DNA of 64,000 bases from Methyloceanibacter caenitepidi (GCF_000828475.1 NZ_AP014648.1:1995400-2059399), one strand, 5' to 3'. Positions 27,493-37,387 are shown, counted from the stretch's first letter. Notes: a model not told the origin generated them from the letters alone. Made by a program: numbers and translations.

Positions 27493-28438
27493 CCGCAAGT
27501 CCAGCGAAACCGGCGACGCCGCGCCAGTCGGCAATGACAGCCCGAGCGCTCCGGAGCCTGCCCCCGAGCGCCATGGCGAGCACAGTTACCGCCGGACAAG
27601 AGCATTCGGGCGCATCGTCAAGGACGTCGGGATCAGCACCGGCCGGGACCACCTGTCCGTAGTCTCGGCAGGCTGCGCATATTACGCGCTGTTTGCGATC
27701 TTCCCGGCGCTCACGGCGTCGATCTCACTCTACGGCCTGACGGCCAATCCCGAGAATGTGGAGCGCCAATTCGACATCTTCCAGACTGTGCTGCCGCCCG
27801 AGGCCTATGCGATCGTGCTCGATCAGATCAAACGCATCGCCGAGACCTCCGGCCAGACTCTGGGCTGGGGTTTTGCGGCGGGACTTTTCGTCGCGCTCTG
27901 GAGTGCGAACCACGCCACGCAAGCAATGTTCTCGGCACTGAACATCGCCTATGGCCAGCCCGAGCGGCGCGGCATCGTGCACTTCTATCTAGCCGCTGTC
28001 GGATACACGTTCATCGCCATTGTCGGCGTCACGGCCATGCTGTTCGCGATCATCTCCGTACCGCTGCTGTTCGAGAACTCGGGGCATCCGCATGTCTTCC
28101 AGATGGCGGTCACCTATCTGCGCTGGCCGGTGTTCTTCCTGCTGACATTGTTCTTGCTGGCGCTGGTCTATCGCTTCGGCCCGAGCCATGAGGACCCGCA
28201 GTGGCATTGGGTGACGCCGGGATCCATCTTCGCGACGGCGGTTTGGCTGCTCGCGTCGTTGGGCTTCTCGTATTACGTCTCGAATTTCGCAAACTACGGC
28301 AAGATGTATGGGTCGCTGGGCGCCGTGATCATTCTGCTTTTCTGGCTCTATATCTCGTTTTACATCGTCCTGATCGGGGCGGAGATCAATGCGGCGGTCG
28401 AGCGGGAAAGCGGGAAGAGAGCCGCAGCCGCCGACTGA
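27488..28438 (+). CDS. YihY/BrkB family inner-membrane protein
   Basis: A 316-residue polytopic protein of the YihY/virulence factor BrkB family (not RNase BN, despite older naming). A polar N-terminus of about 55 residues is followed by six hydrophobic segments. Family motifs include SAGCAYYALFAIFPALTASISLYGL and YGSLGAVIILLFWLYISFYIVLIGAEINA, with the C-terminal E-x-N. The ATG at 27488 sits in a 16-bp palindrome; an upstream TTG in frame would add 21 residues. Function is uncertain; a flippase or transport role has been suggested for the family. Confidence 0.88.
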   Translation: MNRKSSETGDAAPVGNDSPSAPEPAPERHGEHSYRRTRAFGRIVKDVGISTGRDHLSVVSAGCAYYALFAIFPALTASISLYGLTANPENVERQFDIFQTVLPPEAYAIVLDQIKRIAETSGQTLGWGFAAGLFVALWSANHATQAMFSALNIAYGQPERRGIVHFYLAAVGYTFIAIVGVTAMLFAIISVPLLFENSGHPHVFQMAVTYLRWPVFFLLTLFLLALVYRFGPSHEDPQWHWVTPGSIFATAVWLLASLGFSYYVSNFANYGKMYGSLGAVIILLFWLYISFYIVLIGAEINAAVERESGKRAAAAD

Positions 28439-28620
28439 TTGCCCGACCCAAAAAGTCCTTTGCGCTGCGGCGGCTGACGGCGCTTTCACTAAAAATTCCA
28501 CAGAATTTCTTTGTGGTTTCCCTATCGTTCCTGCGGGGACAATCGGCAATCGATCGCTTATGCTTGGCGCACCGGACGCCGCGCGAATGCGCTCAACTGG
28601 GGGAGGTCAAACTAAAAGCC

Positions 28621-28761
28621 ATGGATCCTGTACTTCTGAATCCGCTTATTGCACTAGTCGCGGGTATTCTCATTTTGCTAATGCCTAGAATTCTCAACTA
28701 TGTCGTTGCGATCTACCTGATCGCGATTGGCATCATCGGTCTTGCGCAGCACCTGCAATAG
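28621..28761 (+). CDS. Small membrane protein, DUF3096
   Basis: A 46-residue protein, almost entirely two hydrophobic helices (PLIALVAGILILLMPRIL and NYVVAIYLIAIGIIGLAQ), matching the DUF3096 family. GGGGGAGGT ends 14-15 nt upstream of the ATG. A hairpin terminator follows at 28796. The function is unknown. Confidence 0.85.
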   Translation: MDPVLLNPLIALVAGILILLMPRILNYVVAIYLIAIGIIGLAQHLQ

Positions 28762-28795
28762 TTTAGCTGCAGTAACGACAGATTGGAGAGGCGGA

Positions 28796-28823
28796 AAGCA
28801 CCCCTGTTGCTAGGGTGCTTTTC
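28796..28823 (+). terminator. Rho-independent terminator after the DUF3096 gene
   Basis: AAGCACCC (28796-28803) pairs with GGGTGCTT (28813-28820), followed by TTCC. Confidence 0.75.
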
Positions 28824-29028
28824 CACTCTTTGAGAATCGGGCAGACGAACTGCGCTCTGGAACCGGCTGTCGGCATCGCCTATATTTTTCACTCAACCGA
28901 ATCTCGGGCCGAGCGGGGTGCCGGCCAGGATCGGGTAAACGTTACACAGTCTGTTCGAGGGCGATCGGCGCTCAGCGCGCGTGGGTGCGCGCGAGTATCT
29001 GACGATAGCTCGTTGCGATAATGAGGAT

Positions 29029-30156
29029 ATGAAGCGAGTGATGGGCCGAGCGAGTCGAGTTTGCCCCTGGCACGGGAGTGGTGCGCGTAGGTGTGCCGCG
29101 GCCATGACCTTGACGCTCGCGCTGGGTGGACTGTTCGGGCTGCTCGTGCTTCCGTCGGCGAATACGTTCGCGGCTGCCGACACGGACGCCCGCGAAGAAA
29201 CCATCGAGAAGTCGCCGCCGAAACCGGATGCGAAGCCACGGGCCAAGGCGGCAAACAAGAATGCCGCCGAGACGGCAGCCGATGAAAGCTGGTTCGCTAA
29301 TCTGAACAACTCCAAGCTCACGCTCCGAGGCAGCGCTCCGTCCGAAGAGGACCGGCAGACATCACTCGGCATGGTCAAGGCGCATTTTCCGAACCTCACG
29401 ATCGAGGACAAGGTGGCCGTCGCCGAGACCGGTCAGCCGCGCGAACAGTGGCTTGCGGGGGTCAGTTTCGGTCTGCAGCAGCTGTCGCTGATGTCGAGGG
29501 GAAAAGTGCTCGTCGAGGGCGGCGCACTGACCTTAAGCGGCGAAGCGGCTAATGCCGAACAGTATGGAAAACTCAAAAAGGCTTTGGCCGGGACATTGCC
29601 CGCCGGGCTGACCATCAAGAACAACACCGTCCGTCCGCCGGTCGCCGACCCGTTCGTGTTTCAGGCCGACCTTGGGCCCAACGCTTTGAGCCTGGCGGGA
29701 AGCGTACCGAGCGAGGGCGCGCGTAAGAACGTTCGCGATCTCTCCAGGCAGTTGTTCGAGCGGCCGGGTCTGGACGATCGATTGGAAGTGGCCTCCGGTG
29801 CGCCGAAGAATTGGGACCAGGCGGTCGCCGCCGCCCTGCGGGCCCTGTCGCGGCTCGAGACCGGCAAAGTCGCGCTTACCGGCGTGGCGGTGAGCATCGA
29901 AGGCATCGCGCCCGATCACGGTACCGCCGTCGCAGTGTCGTCCCAACTCCGGCGTGATCTGCCCGAACGGTTCTCGACGTCCGAGAGCATCAAGTGGAAG
30001 GAAGCCGCCTCTCACCTGAATCTGGGTACCGACTTGGAAACAGCACAGGACGTCGCGGCCACGATCATTCCACGGATCAAAGTGCCGTCCGAGCAGGGCA
30101 CCCGCTGGCGCAGCGGCTCGCTGCCTCCGCTGATTCCGCTCGGCAACGGACGCTGA
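29029..30156 (+). CDS. Exported protein with BON-like repeat segments
   Basis: A 375-residue exported protein. The signal/anchor segment (TLTLALGGLFGLLVLPSANTFAA) is followed by an Ala/Lys/Pro-rich linker and then at least two repeats of a BON-like pattern: LTLRGSAPSEEDRQTSLGMVK and LSLAGSVPSEGARKNVRDLS, each followed by a D-(R/K)-(L/V) strand and a W-x-x-(G/A)-V segment (REQWLAGVSFGLQQLS and NWDQAVAAALRALS). This resembles the repeat region N-terminal to OmpA domains in some alphaproteobacteria, but no OmpA domain is present. GAGG lies 5 nt before the ATG at 29029. An envelope role is inferred. Confidence 0.7.
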   Translation: MKRVMGRASRVCPWHGSGARRCAAAMTLTLALGGLFGLLVLPSANTFAAADTDAREETIEKSPPKPDAKPRAKAANKNAAETAADESWFANLNNSKLTLRGSAPSEEDRQTSLGMVKAHFPNLTIEDKVAVAETGQPREQWLAGVSFGLQQLSLMSRGKVLVEGGALTLSGEAANAEQYGKLKKALAGTLPAGLTIKNNTVRPPVADPFVFQADLGPNALSLAGSVPSEGARKNVRDLSRQLFERPGLDDRLEVASGAPKNWDQAVAAALRALSRLETGKVALTGVAVSIEGIAPDHGTAVAVSSQLRRDLPERFSTSESIKWKEAASHLNLGTDLETAQDVAATIIPRIKVPSEQGTRWRSGSLPPLIPLGNGR

Positions 30157-30188
30157 CACAGAGACACTGACGCGGGGCTCGGTCGCCC

Positions 30189-31076
30189 CTAATCGTTCAC
30201 CGCGAAAAACGACGCGATGGCCTCGATCTGATCCCGCTCGGCCAGCGTCGGCGCATGTCCTTGTTCCGGAATCGTCATGGAGCGCAGGTTGGGGTGGCGC
30301 TCGACCATCTCGTTCAGCGTTTCGGCACTGAGAATATCCGAATACTCGCCGCGAATGACAAAGGTGGGCATCTTGCTCAGGGCGATGAATTCCGGCCAAA
30401 GGGGCGGGAAGGGCCGGCTGAGGTCGATCGTGCTCATGGCCTTGGCGAGCTTGCGGTCGTAGGACAGAACGAGGCGCCCTTTGCGCTCTTCGAAAACGCT
30501 GCGGGCCATCTGGTCCCACTGGGCGTCCGTATTGCCCGGGAACCCGCGCTCGTTAATATCCCGCATGATCTGCATGGCGTCCGCCCACGTCTTTGGCGTC
30601 GGCATGCGCCGGACATAGTTCACGATCCGCGCAAGGCCTCTCGTCTCGATCACCGGACCGATGTCGTTGAGAACGACTGGTCCCATGACGGTCGGCCGCG
30701 CGGCCGCCATGAGCATGGTGACGATTCCGCCCCGGGACGTCCCAACGATTCCGACCTGGTGCAGGCCCTGAATGGTCAGGAAGTCGAGGACGTCGTCCAA
30801 CTCCACGTTGGGCATGTAGTTGCGCCAGTTCGAATCGAACTCCGACTGACCGCGTCCGCGATAGTCGAGGCAATAGACATTCCGGGGCGTTTCGGGATGG
30901 GTGGAGAGATAGGTGGCCAGGGTATGGAAGTCCCGCGAATTGCGGGTCAGCCCTGCGAGGCAGACGACACTGCGATAACGTTCGTCCGGAGCCGGGTAGT
31001 GGCGCGCGTACAGCCTCAAGTCGTCCGACGAGGCATAGTGGATGTCGTGCCAAGGCTTGGTCTGAAGATCAAGCAT
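30189..31076 (-). CDS. Alpha/beta hydrolase
   Basis: A 295-residue cytoplasmic alpha/beta hydrolase. Nucleophile elbow GTSRGG, an early CLAGLTRNSRDFHTLATYLS oxyanion segment, a YDRKLAKAMSTID helical lid region and a C-terminal IPEQGHAPTL histidine. No signal peptide. The ATG at 31076 is preferred over one 63 nt upstream because the extra residues are not family-like. This group is often annotated as lactone or ester hydrolase; the substrate here is unknown. Confidence 0.85.
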   Translation of the reverse strand: MLDLQTKPWHDIHYASSDDLRLYARHYPAPDERYRSVVCLAGLTRNSRDFHTLATYLSTHPETPRNVYCLDYRGRGQSEFDSNWRNYMPNVELDDVLDFLTIQGLHQVGIVGTSRGGIVTMLMAAARPTVMGPVVLNDIGPVIETRGLARIVNYVRRMPTPKTWADAMQIMRDINERGFPGNTDAQWDQMARSVFEERKGRLVLSYDRKLAKAMSTIDLSRPFPPLWPEFIALSKMPTFVIRGEYSDILSAETLNEMVERHPNLRSMTIPEQGHAPTLAERDQIEAIASFFAVND

Positions 31077-31210
31077 AGTCCATCGCCAATTGGGGGAAGC
31101 ACCCTCAGTGTAACCCGTACAATGCGTACCGGAACGCATCGCTCGCTTTCGGTACCTTGATGGCGGATCAATGCTTAAGAAGTCAACTGCGCAAGCGGCT
31201 TGGCGGTCCC

Positions 31211-33904
31211 TTAAGGTGTTTTTGCCGTGGTTGAGACCGGCTGGACCGAAGCGGTCTCGGAAGGAGGCACGCGGCGCCCCCTGTTGAGATCCTGGACCAG
31301 GTGGAGGGCTTTTTCAGGACCGGCGAGGCGGGAGCGATAGAGCTGCAGCGTCTCCATGATCTTGATGACGTAGCGCCGAGTCTCCGTGAATGGGATGCGC
31401 TCGATCCAGTCGACCGGGTCCACATCGGGATCTCTGGGGTCGCCGTAGATCCCGACCCACTCCTTCACGCGGCCGGGACCGGCGTTGTAGGCCGCTAGAG
31501 CCATGAAGTAGGAACCGTCGTAGCTGTTGATCAGGTCGCTGAGGAACGCTTCGCCAAGCTGCGTGTTGTACGCCGGGTTCGTCAGCTTCGACTTGGAGTA
31601 AGCGACCTTGTAGCGGCGCGCCACGCCCCGTGCGGTGGCCGGCATGAGCTGCATCAGGCCGCTCGCGCCGACAGGGCTTTGCGCAGCGGCGTTGAACTCG
31701 CTCTCCTGACGGGAGAGGGCATGGACCAGGGCCGGATCGACCCGTTCGTCCAGCAGGCTCTTGTAGTTGGGCATGACCCCGACGGGCAACGCGTAGTCGC
31801 CCATGGGGAGGTCGCGGTTGAAGGCGATCTTGGACAGGCGCAGGGCCATTTGCTTATGGCCGACGGCTTTGGCGTATTCTGCCAGCAAGACGACTTCAGG
31901 TGCCGTTTCGAGCGTACGCGAAAGCGAAAGCAGGAATTGCGGCGTCACCCAATCCACACCGACGGCGCGAGCCACTCCGAGGGCGCGGACCGCGTTGTTC
32001 GACATGAACTTGTCGATGTCTTTCTGAGTAGGCACCGGCGTGGCCGTGACGTCGAGCCGGGCAGGGCGCGGATCGAGCGCCTGACGGCCGAGTTGGCCGT
32101 AGAAATATTGCGGATACTTGGCGGCAACGTGGAAGTGAACGGCGGCCGACCCGCGATCACCGAGCACGAGGGCCGTGCGCCCGAGCCAATACTCGGAGCG
32201 GGAGATGTCCCGTGAATCGGTCGCAGCGCGGCGCATGGAGATGAAGTGGCGCAGGGCCGTTTGCGGCTCGTCGAGATAGCGCAGCGCCACCCAGCCGGCC
32301 AGGAACTCGGCCTCCACATACTCGTCGGCGAGCTTATGCCGCTCTGCTGCCAGTCCGTGCTTGGCAGCGATTTCGTATGCGGTACGCGGCTGTCCGTCGT
32401 TCAGCGCGGCCCGGACGTTGACCCGGCGCTCGATCCACCACTCCTTCATGTCGAGCAGGAGGTGCGGTTCCAACGGTACGTCCAACAAGAGCTTCCAGGC
32501 GGTGAGCCGCTGCTCCTTGTCCATCGTCCGGCGCAGCCATTGGATATTGTTGAAGCGCAGCCCGAGATCGGATTTGACCGCATCGGCCGGCAGCGCCTTG
32601 AGGAGCTTGCCGGCATTGTCGTTGCGCTTGACCACGGCAACGCGCGCCTGGACCTTCTTCTGCTCTGCTTCCGGCAGGTTCTTCGCCACGCGCAAGGCAG
32701 CGCTGCACATATCCGACTTGTCCGGGTAGAGCAGGACGTCGATCCGGGCGCGGTGGTCCTCGGCATCGAGCATGTCGCCGAACTCGCTGAGGATCTTCTT
32801 TTCGGTATCCTCGCCGAGATCGTCCTCACGCCAGGCCGCATCCACGGCCTCCTCGGCGCGCTCCTTGTCGCCTTCCTTCAGATACACGCTGGCAAGGGCT
32901 GCCCGGCCTGCGCCGGTCTGAGGTTTGGACTTCTTGAAGAACGCCTTGATACGTTCCGGCGAGGCGTCGGAGAGGAATAGCGACGCTTCGGCTTTCTCGC
33001 GCAACGTCTCGAGGCGAGGCCACATCGGATGGGTTTTGCGATAGGCCTCCACCGCCTCGGCCTCGAGATAGGTGCTCTTCGTGTAGGAAAAACGGTACCA
33101 GAGCGCGAAGTCGCGCGCGGCCGGATCGTCGATCTTCGCCAGCGTATCGTCGATCGTTCCCTGATGCCGCATCACGAAGCGGACACGGTTGGCATCGGAA
33201 CTGCTGAGTTCGTAGTCGAGCAGCGGCTTAAGGATCGAAGCATAATCGAGCGCGGGTTCAGGCGCCGGCGGGAACGTTGTGTCGCGGCGCGGATGAATGT
33301 CGGGTTCGGGCACGGTGTCCGGCATGAACGACGCGGGCGCTGCGGCCATCTTTTCGGCGTCGTCGCTCTTGTCGTCCGCCGCGTCGTCGGTCTTTTCCGC
33401 CGTGTCCGTCTTGTCGCCCGCGGGCTCGTCCGGGGACTCGCTTGCGGCCTCGGAACCGTCGGCGGCAGGCTTGTCGGTTTTTTCCGCGGACTGCGCCGGC
33501 TCCTCAGTGCGCTCGGGAGCGGCGGAGGGTTCCGGCACCGCGGCCATCGTCGTGGTTCCGCCGGTCTGGGGAGAAGCCTTCGTCGCCGTTGTCTGGTTCT
33601 GAGGTGTGGCGCCGACTGCAGTCGGAGCCGGCTGTGCGGCCGAGGACTTCGGAATGGCCGTACCCGCCGTCGCTTCGATGGGGCCTCGGAGCTTCGGCTC
33701 CGCAGCCGACTTGGGCATCTGTGCTTGAGGGGCCGCAGGGTCGGCGGCGGCCGAGGCCGACTCCGGATCGGCGGGAACCGTTGCCGGCCGGTCGGGGTTA
33801 CGCTCCGGAAGTGCGACGGATTCCGATTTCGCGATCGCGCACGTTGGAATGGCCCAAGCAAAGGCCATGAGAAGCGCAAAATTGTACGCGTATGTGCGTT
33901 TCAT
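31211..33904 (-). CDS. Soluble lytic murein transglycosylase (Slt70-type)
   Basis: An 897-residue periplasmic enzyme that cleaves peptidoglycan glycan strands to 1,6-anhydro products. The signal peptide (FALLMAFAWAIPTCAIA) leads into a 180-residue Pro/Ala/Glu/Asp-rich disordered region, then a superhelical domain, then the SLT catalytic domain. The catalytic acid is Glu734 in RQESEFN, followed by GASGLMQLMP and AYNAGPGRV. The low-complexity insert makes it longer than E. coli Slt70. It is divergent from dapA across 381 bp. Confidence 0.93.
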   Translation of the reverse strand: MKRTYAYNFALLMAFAWAIPTCAIAKSESVALPERNPDRPATVPADPESASAAADPAAPQAQMPKSAAEPKLRGPIEATAGTAIPKSSAAQPAPTAVGATPQNQTTATKASPQTGGTTTMAAVPEPSAAPERTEEPAQSAEKTDKPAADGSEAASESPDEPAGDKTDTAEKTDDAADDKSDDAEKMAAAPASFMPDTVPEPDIHPRRDTTFPPAPEPALDYASILKPLLDYELSSSDANRVRFVMRHQGTIDDTLAKIDDPAARDFALWYRFSYTKSTYLEAEAVEAYRKTHPMWPRLETLREKAEASLFLSDASPERIKAFFKKSKPQTGAGRAALASVYLKEGDKERAEEAVDAAWREDDLGEDTEKKILSEFGDMLDAEDHRARIDVLLYPDKSDMCSAALRVAKNLPEAEQKKVQARVAVVKRNDNAGKLLKALPADAVKSDLGLRFNNIQWLRRTMDKEQRLTAWKLLLDVPLEPHLLLDMKEWWIERRVNVRAALNDGQPRTAYEIAAKHGLAAERHKLADEYVEAEFLAGWVALRYLDEPQTALRHFISMRRAATDSRDISRSEYWLGRTALVLGDRGSAAVHFHVAAKYPQYFYGQLGRQALDPRPARLDVTATPVPTQKDIDKFMSNNAVRALGVARAVGVDWVTPQFLLSLSRTLETAPEVVLLAEYAKAVGHKQMALRLSKIAFNRDLPMGDYALPVGVMPNYKSLLDERVDPALVHALSRQESEFNAAAQSPVGASGLMQLMPATARGVARRYKVAYSKSKLTNPAYNTQLGEAFLSDLINSYDGSYFMALAAYNAGPGRVKEWVGIYGDPRDPDVDPVDWIERIPFTETRRYVIKIMETLQLYRSRLAGPEKALHLVQDLNRGRRVPPSETASVQPVSTTAKTP

Positions 33905-34285
33905 GATCGGCGATTTGTTACCGGCTACGACCCGCGCCCAGCGCTTAAAACGTCCCCCACTACCCAGGAGCCGCGGCGGGTAAAGTCCGCGCAGTTTAAC
34001 GAAAGTCTACACTGTCTCAAAGATTTCGGCGGAAAGATGACTGCGCTGCGCCTGGAAAGGCAAGGCTCCTTGCCAACAGGGCATGCTAACACGCCAATGC
34101 AGGGCACTTATATCATGTAGGGCGCCGCATCGTGCCAGTGGCCTGTTTGTGCCCTGCGTGCCGTCCGATATCCGCAATGGCCCGCTTGCCCGGCCAATCC
34201 CGACCTCCTATTGTCCCGGCCCACCGAGAGATAATGAAACGAACAATTGCCTCCGCGCCTCCGATCGCGCCAAGGAGTTTGAGTT
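33905..34285. other. 381-bp divergent promoter region (slt / dapA)
   Basis: No gene is seen. One inverted repeat, GGCAAGG-CT-CCTTGCC (34059-34074), lies midway. The dapA ribosome site AAGGAG is at 34271-34276. Promoter hexamers were not assigned with confidence. Confidence 0.4.
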
Positions 34286-35176
34286 GTGACTATGCCGATG
34301 TTTCAGGGTTCGATTACGGCCCTCATCACGCCCTTCAAGGACGGTTCCGTGGACGAGGCCGCCTTCCGCAAACTTGTGGAGTGGCAGATCGACCAGGGCA
34401 CGCACGGGCTCGTGCCGTGCGGAACGACCGGCGAATCGCCGACTCTCGATCATGACGAACACCGCCGCGTCATCGAGCTATGCATTGAGGCCGCGGCGGG
34501 CCGAGTGCCCGTGATCGCCGGAACCGGCTCCAACTCGACGGCCGAAGCCGTCGAACTGACGCGCCATGCCAAGGCGGCCGGCGCCGACGGCGCGCTGGTC
34601 GTGACGCCGTATTACAACAAGCCGACTCAAGAGGGCCTTTATTTGCACTACGAGGCCGTCAACGCGGCCGCTGACATCCCGATTGTCATCTACAACATCC
34701 CAGGCCGCAGCATCGTGGACATGTCGGTGGAGACCATGGCGCGGCTATTCAAGCTGAAGAACATCGTCGGGGTGAAGGACGCGACGGCCAATCTCGCGCG
34801 CGTCAGCCAGCAGCGGGCGGCCATGGGCCACGAGTTCATTCAGCTCTCCGGCGAAGACGCCACCGCGCTGGGCTTCATGGCGCACGGCGGGGTGGGGTGC
34901 ATTTCGGTGACGTCCAATATCGCGCCTGCGCTCTGTTCCGAATTCCAGCTCGCTTGCCTTGCGGGAAACTTCAAGCGGGCTTTGGAGTTGCAGGACCGGC
35001 TTATGCCATTGCATGAAGCCTTGTTCGTGGAGTCGAACCCGGGACCGGTGAAGTATGCTGCCGAGAAGCTGGGCGTGTGCGGAAGCGCGACGCGCCTGCC
35101 GCTCGCGCCCATCACCGATGCGACGCGAGCCCGTGTCGACGCGGCCATCGAGGCCGCCGGCCTGAAGCCCATCTAG
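34286..35176 (+). CDS. dapA: 4-hydroxy-tetrahydrodipicolinate synthase
   Basis: A 296-residue DapA that condenses pyruvate with aspartate semialdehyde in lysine and diaminopimelate synthesis. The Schiff-base lysine is Lys164 (VGVKDAT), the catalytic Tyr lies in VIYNIPGR, and [15 protein letters not shown] is the substrate-entry motif. The GTG at 34286 is chosen because AAGGAG is 9 nt upstream, against 15 nt for the ATG two codons later. smpB follows by 21 bp, as in many alphaproteobacteria. Confidence 0.96.
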   Translation: MTMPMFQGSITALITPFKDGSVDEAAFRKLVEWQIDQGTHGLVPCGTTGESPTLDHDEHRRVIELCIEAAAGRVPVIAGTGSNSTAEAVELTRHAKAAGADGALVVTPYYNKPTQEGLYLHYEAVNAAADIPIVIYNIPGRSIVDMSVETMARLFKLKNIVGVKDATANLARVSQQRAAMGHEFIQLSGEDATALGFMAHGGVGCISVTSNIAPALCSEFQLACLAGNFKRALELQDRLMPLHEALFVESNPGPVKYAAEKLGVCGSATRLPLAPITDATRARVDAAIEAAGLKPI

Positions 35177-35197
35177 GATCTTGGAAGGGCCCAAACC

Positions 35198-35668
35198 ATG
35201 GCGCCGAAACGCGAGAGCGGAAAGCTCGTCGCCGAGAACCGGCGGGCCCGCTTCAATTACGAAATCGAAGATACGATCGAAGCCGGCATAGTCCTTACCG
35301 GGTCGGAGGTGAAATCCCTGCGCACGGGCAAGGCCAATATCGCGGAGTCGTACGCGTCCAACGAGAACGGCGAGCTCTACCTGATCAACTCCCGTATCGA
35401 TGAGTACAAGGGCGCTGCCCGGTTCGGCCACGAGCCCACGCGGCACCGCAAGCTACTTCTGCACAAGAAGGAGATGGCGCGGCTGCTTGAGGCTATTCAG
35501 CGCCAGGGCATGGCGCTCGTGCCGTTGCGCCTCTACTTCAACGCGCGGGGCATCGCCAAGCTTCTGCTGGGGCTCGGGCGCGGCAAGAAGGTGCACGACA
35601 AGCGCGAGACCGAGAAGGCGCGCGATTGGAACAGGCAAAAGGGCCGGCTATTGCGCGACAAGGGCTAA
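35198..35668 (+). CDS. smpB: SsrA-binding protein SmpB
   Basis: A 156-residue SmpB, the tmRNA partner in trans-translation rescue of stalled ribosomes. Features are [22 protein letters not shown] at the start, [13 protein letters not shown], and the basic C-terminal tail [23 protein letters not shown]. The length is normal. It is tightly packed between dapA and the peroxiredoxin-like gene. Confidence 0.97.
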   Translation: MAPKRESGKLVAENRRARFNYEIEDTIEAGIVLTGSEVKSLRTGKANIAESYASNENGELYLINSRIDEYKGAARFGHEPTRHRKLLLHKKEMARLLEAIQRQGMALVPLRLYFNARGIAKLLLGLGRGKKVHDKRETEKARDWNRQKGRLLRDKG

Positions 35669-35685
35669 GCGCTGGAGTTCATGTT

Positions 35686-36204
35686 GTGAACGAACGAGGA
35701 CCGATCCAATTGACGCCGGGCCTGCCGCTTCCCGCGGTGACGCTGCCGGCGACGGACGGCTCTCACATCTGCCTCGCGACGCTGCCCGGACGCAGCATCG
35801 TCGCAGTCTATCCCTGGACCGGCCGGGACGGCATCCCCAACCCGCCGGGCTGGGACGACATCCCAGGCGCCCACGGCTCCACGCCGGAGCTAGAAGGGTT
35901 CCGCGAGATGTTTGAACTCATCTCTCATGCCGGCGCGCGCCTATTTGCGGTCAGCGGACAGAGCACGGCGTTTCAGCGCGAAATGGCGCTGCGTCTCGAA
36001 CTGCCGTTTCCGATTCTGAGCGATGCGGGTGGCGCGTTGCGGCACGCGCTTCATTTACCCACTTTCGAAGCCGGTTCGGAGACCTATCTGAAACGACTCA
36101 CCTTCGTAGTGTTGGACGGGCAGGTCGAGCATGTCTTTTTTCCCGTCGCGGACCCGGAAGCGCACGCGGCCGAAATCGTCGATTGGCTGAAATCGAGAGG
36201 GTAA
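35686..36204 (+). CDS. Peroxiredoxin-like protein lacking the peroxidatic cysteine
   Basis: A 172-residue thioredoxin-fold protein of the AhpC/TSA superfamily, in a subgroup with VYPWTGRDGIPNPPGWDDIPGA. Close relatives carry a cysteine right after this (G-A-R-G-C-T-P-Q); here the position is Ser65 in GAHGSTPEL. The only cysteine is Cys26 in SHICLATLPG, not at the active position. Peroxidase chemistry by the usual route therefore looks lost. The GTG at 35686 has GGAG 9 nt upstream; the ATG at 35681 is out of frame and hits TGA at once. It follows smpB by 17 bp. Confidence 0.75.
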   Translation: MNERGPIQLTPGLPLPAVTLPATDGSHICLATLPGRSIVAVYPWTGRDGIPNPPGWDDIPGAHGSTPELEGFREMFELISHAGARLFAVSGQSTAFQREMALRLELPFPILSDAGGALRHALHLPTFEAGSETYLKRLTFVVLDGQVEHVFFPVADPEAHAAEIVDWLKSRG

Positions 36205-36244
36205 GGGAAGGGCCGTCTAATCCGGGTCGTCAGTCGCAAGGAAC

Positions 36245-36652
36245 TCAGTCGCCCATTGCGTCGTCTTCGGCATCCTCGACGGAATAACCCAAGGCGCTGA
36301 GACCCTCTTCGAGATAATCCGAGAGCAGCGGCATGCCCAAAAGGTAATCGGCCGTACGCTTGTTGTGCTCCGCGCGGGCGGTCTCCAACGCGTCCTCGAG
36401 TTCGTCGGCGGCAAAGGAGCCCCGGCCGATCCAGGCCAGCGCGACCAGGCTGACCTGCTCGTCGACGTTCATATCCTGAATGAAGCTCCGCAATTCGGCG
36501 ACAGTGGAGTCGTCCGCGAAATCCTCGAGGATGGAGTCGGCGTCGTGGTCAGACGAGTCGCCGTCGTCCCAGGCGCCGACTTTCGCGTCGTATTCCCGTG
36601 CCTTGACGATGACAAAGCCGACCTTGGTCGGTGATATCTCCAAGCCTGCCAT
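36245..36652 (-). CDS. DUF3775 domain protein
   Basis: A 135-residue acidic protein matching DUF3775: LEISPTKVGFVIVKAREYDAKVGAW at the N-terminus, LRSFIQDMNVDEQVSLVALAWIGRG in the middle and HNKRTADYLLGMPLLSDYLEEGLSALGYS at the end. The family is typical of alphaproteobacteria and uncharacterised. Two neighbouring minus-strand genes (uracil-DNA glycosylase, NYN) precede it. Confidence 0.9.
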   Translation of the reverse strand: MAGLEISPTKVGFVIVKAREYDAKVGAWDDGDSSDHDADSILEDFADDSTVAELRSFIQDMNVDEQVSLVALAWIGRGSFAADELEDALETARAEHNKRTADYLLGMPLLSDYLEEGLSALGYSVEDAEDDAMGD

Positions 36653-36736
36653 AGGATCTGCGCCGAAGACCGGCTCCTTCTGCTAGGGCGTCGCGTCTAC
36701 ACCGAAACCATGCCTGAGTTAGCCCATGCCAGCAAC

Positions 36737-37387
36737 TCAGTCTCTCAGACTTGCTGCCGCATCCGCGACGACCTGTTCGAACATTTCCGGGGTCAGCCGT
36801 CCCGTATTGGTGTTGAGGCGCGAGCAATGAAACGTGTCGAACAGAAGGAGGCCGCCGGGCAGTTCATGCCGGGCCCCGTGGGCGAACGGATAATCCCGCT
36901 TTTTGACTGCGAAGCTCGTCAGGATGCTGTCATGGGCAACGCGACCGATGGCCAAAAGCGCGCGCAAATTCGGCAGGGCCGCCTTCCGCCCTTCGAGAAA
37001 CTGGCGGCAGCACTTGATCTCGCTGCCCGTCGGTTTGTTTTGCGGCGGGACGCAGCGCACGGCGTTGGTGATCATGCAATCGACGAGGTTGAGCGCTTCG
37101 GGTCTCAGGACGTCGTGCTCGCCTTGGGCGAGGCCCGTCTTCAGGAGGGTGGGATAGAGAAGGTCGCCGGCGAAGTCGCCCCAAAACGGTCGCCCCGTCC
37201 TGTTTGCGCCTTTCAGTCCGGGTGCCAGGCCCACGATGAGCAGCCGCGCGGTATCCGGCCCGAAGGACGGGACCGCGCCGTTGAACCAGTCCGGATGGGC
37301 CGCCGCATTCTCGTGGCGGAACGCGACCAGGCGTTCGCACAACGCGCAATCCGTCTTTGGCTCGGCAATTTCGTTGACAGGCACCAT
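36737..37387 (-). CDS. Family 5 uracil-DNA glycosylase (UDGb)
   Basis: A 216-residue base-excision enzyme of the UDGb type. Motif 1 is GLAPGLKGANRTGRPFWGD and motif 3 is DTFHCSRLNTNTGRL, the His-containing loop. Four cysteines (C-x2-C near the N-terminus as CALCERL, later CVPP and CCRQ) fit the iron-sulfur cluster of this family. The start is uncertain: ATG at 37387 or 72 nt upstream at 37459. The shorter form begins just before the conserved CALC. It removes uracil or hypoxanthine from DNA. Confidence 0.88.
   Translation of the reverse strand: MVPVNEIAEPKTDCALCERLVAFRHENAAAHPDWFNGAVPSFGPDTARLLIVGLAPGLKGANRTGRPFWGDFAGDLLYPTLLKTGLAQGEHDVLRPEALNLVDCMITNAVRCVPPQNKPTGSEIKCCRQFLEGRKAALPNLRALLAIGRVAHDSILTSFAVKKRDYPFAHGARHELPGGLLLFDTFHCSRLNTNTGRLTPEMFEQVVADAAASLRD

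Noticed and set aside
34059..34074. GGCAAGG-CT-CCTTGCC as a terminator for slt or dapA
   Set aside because: It lies upstream of both divergent genes and has no T run.
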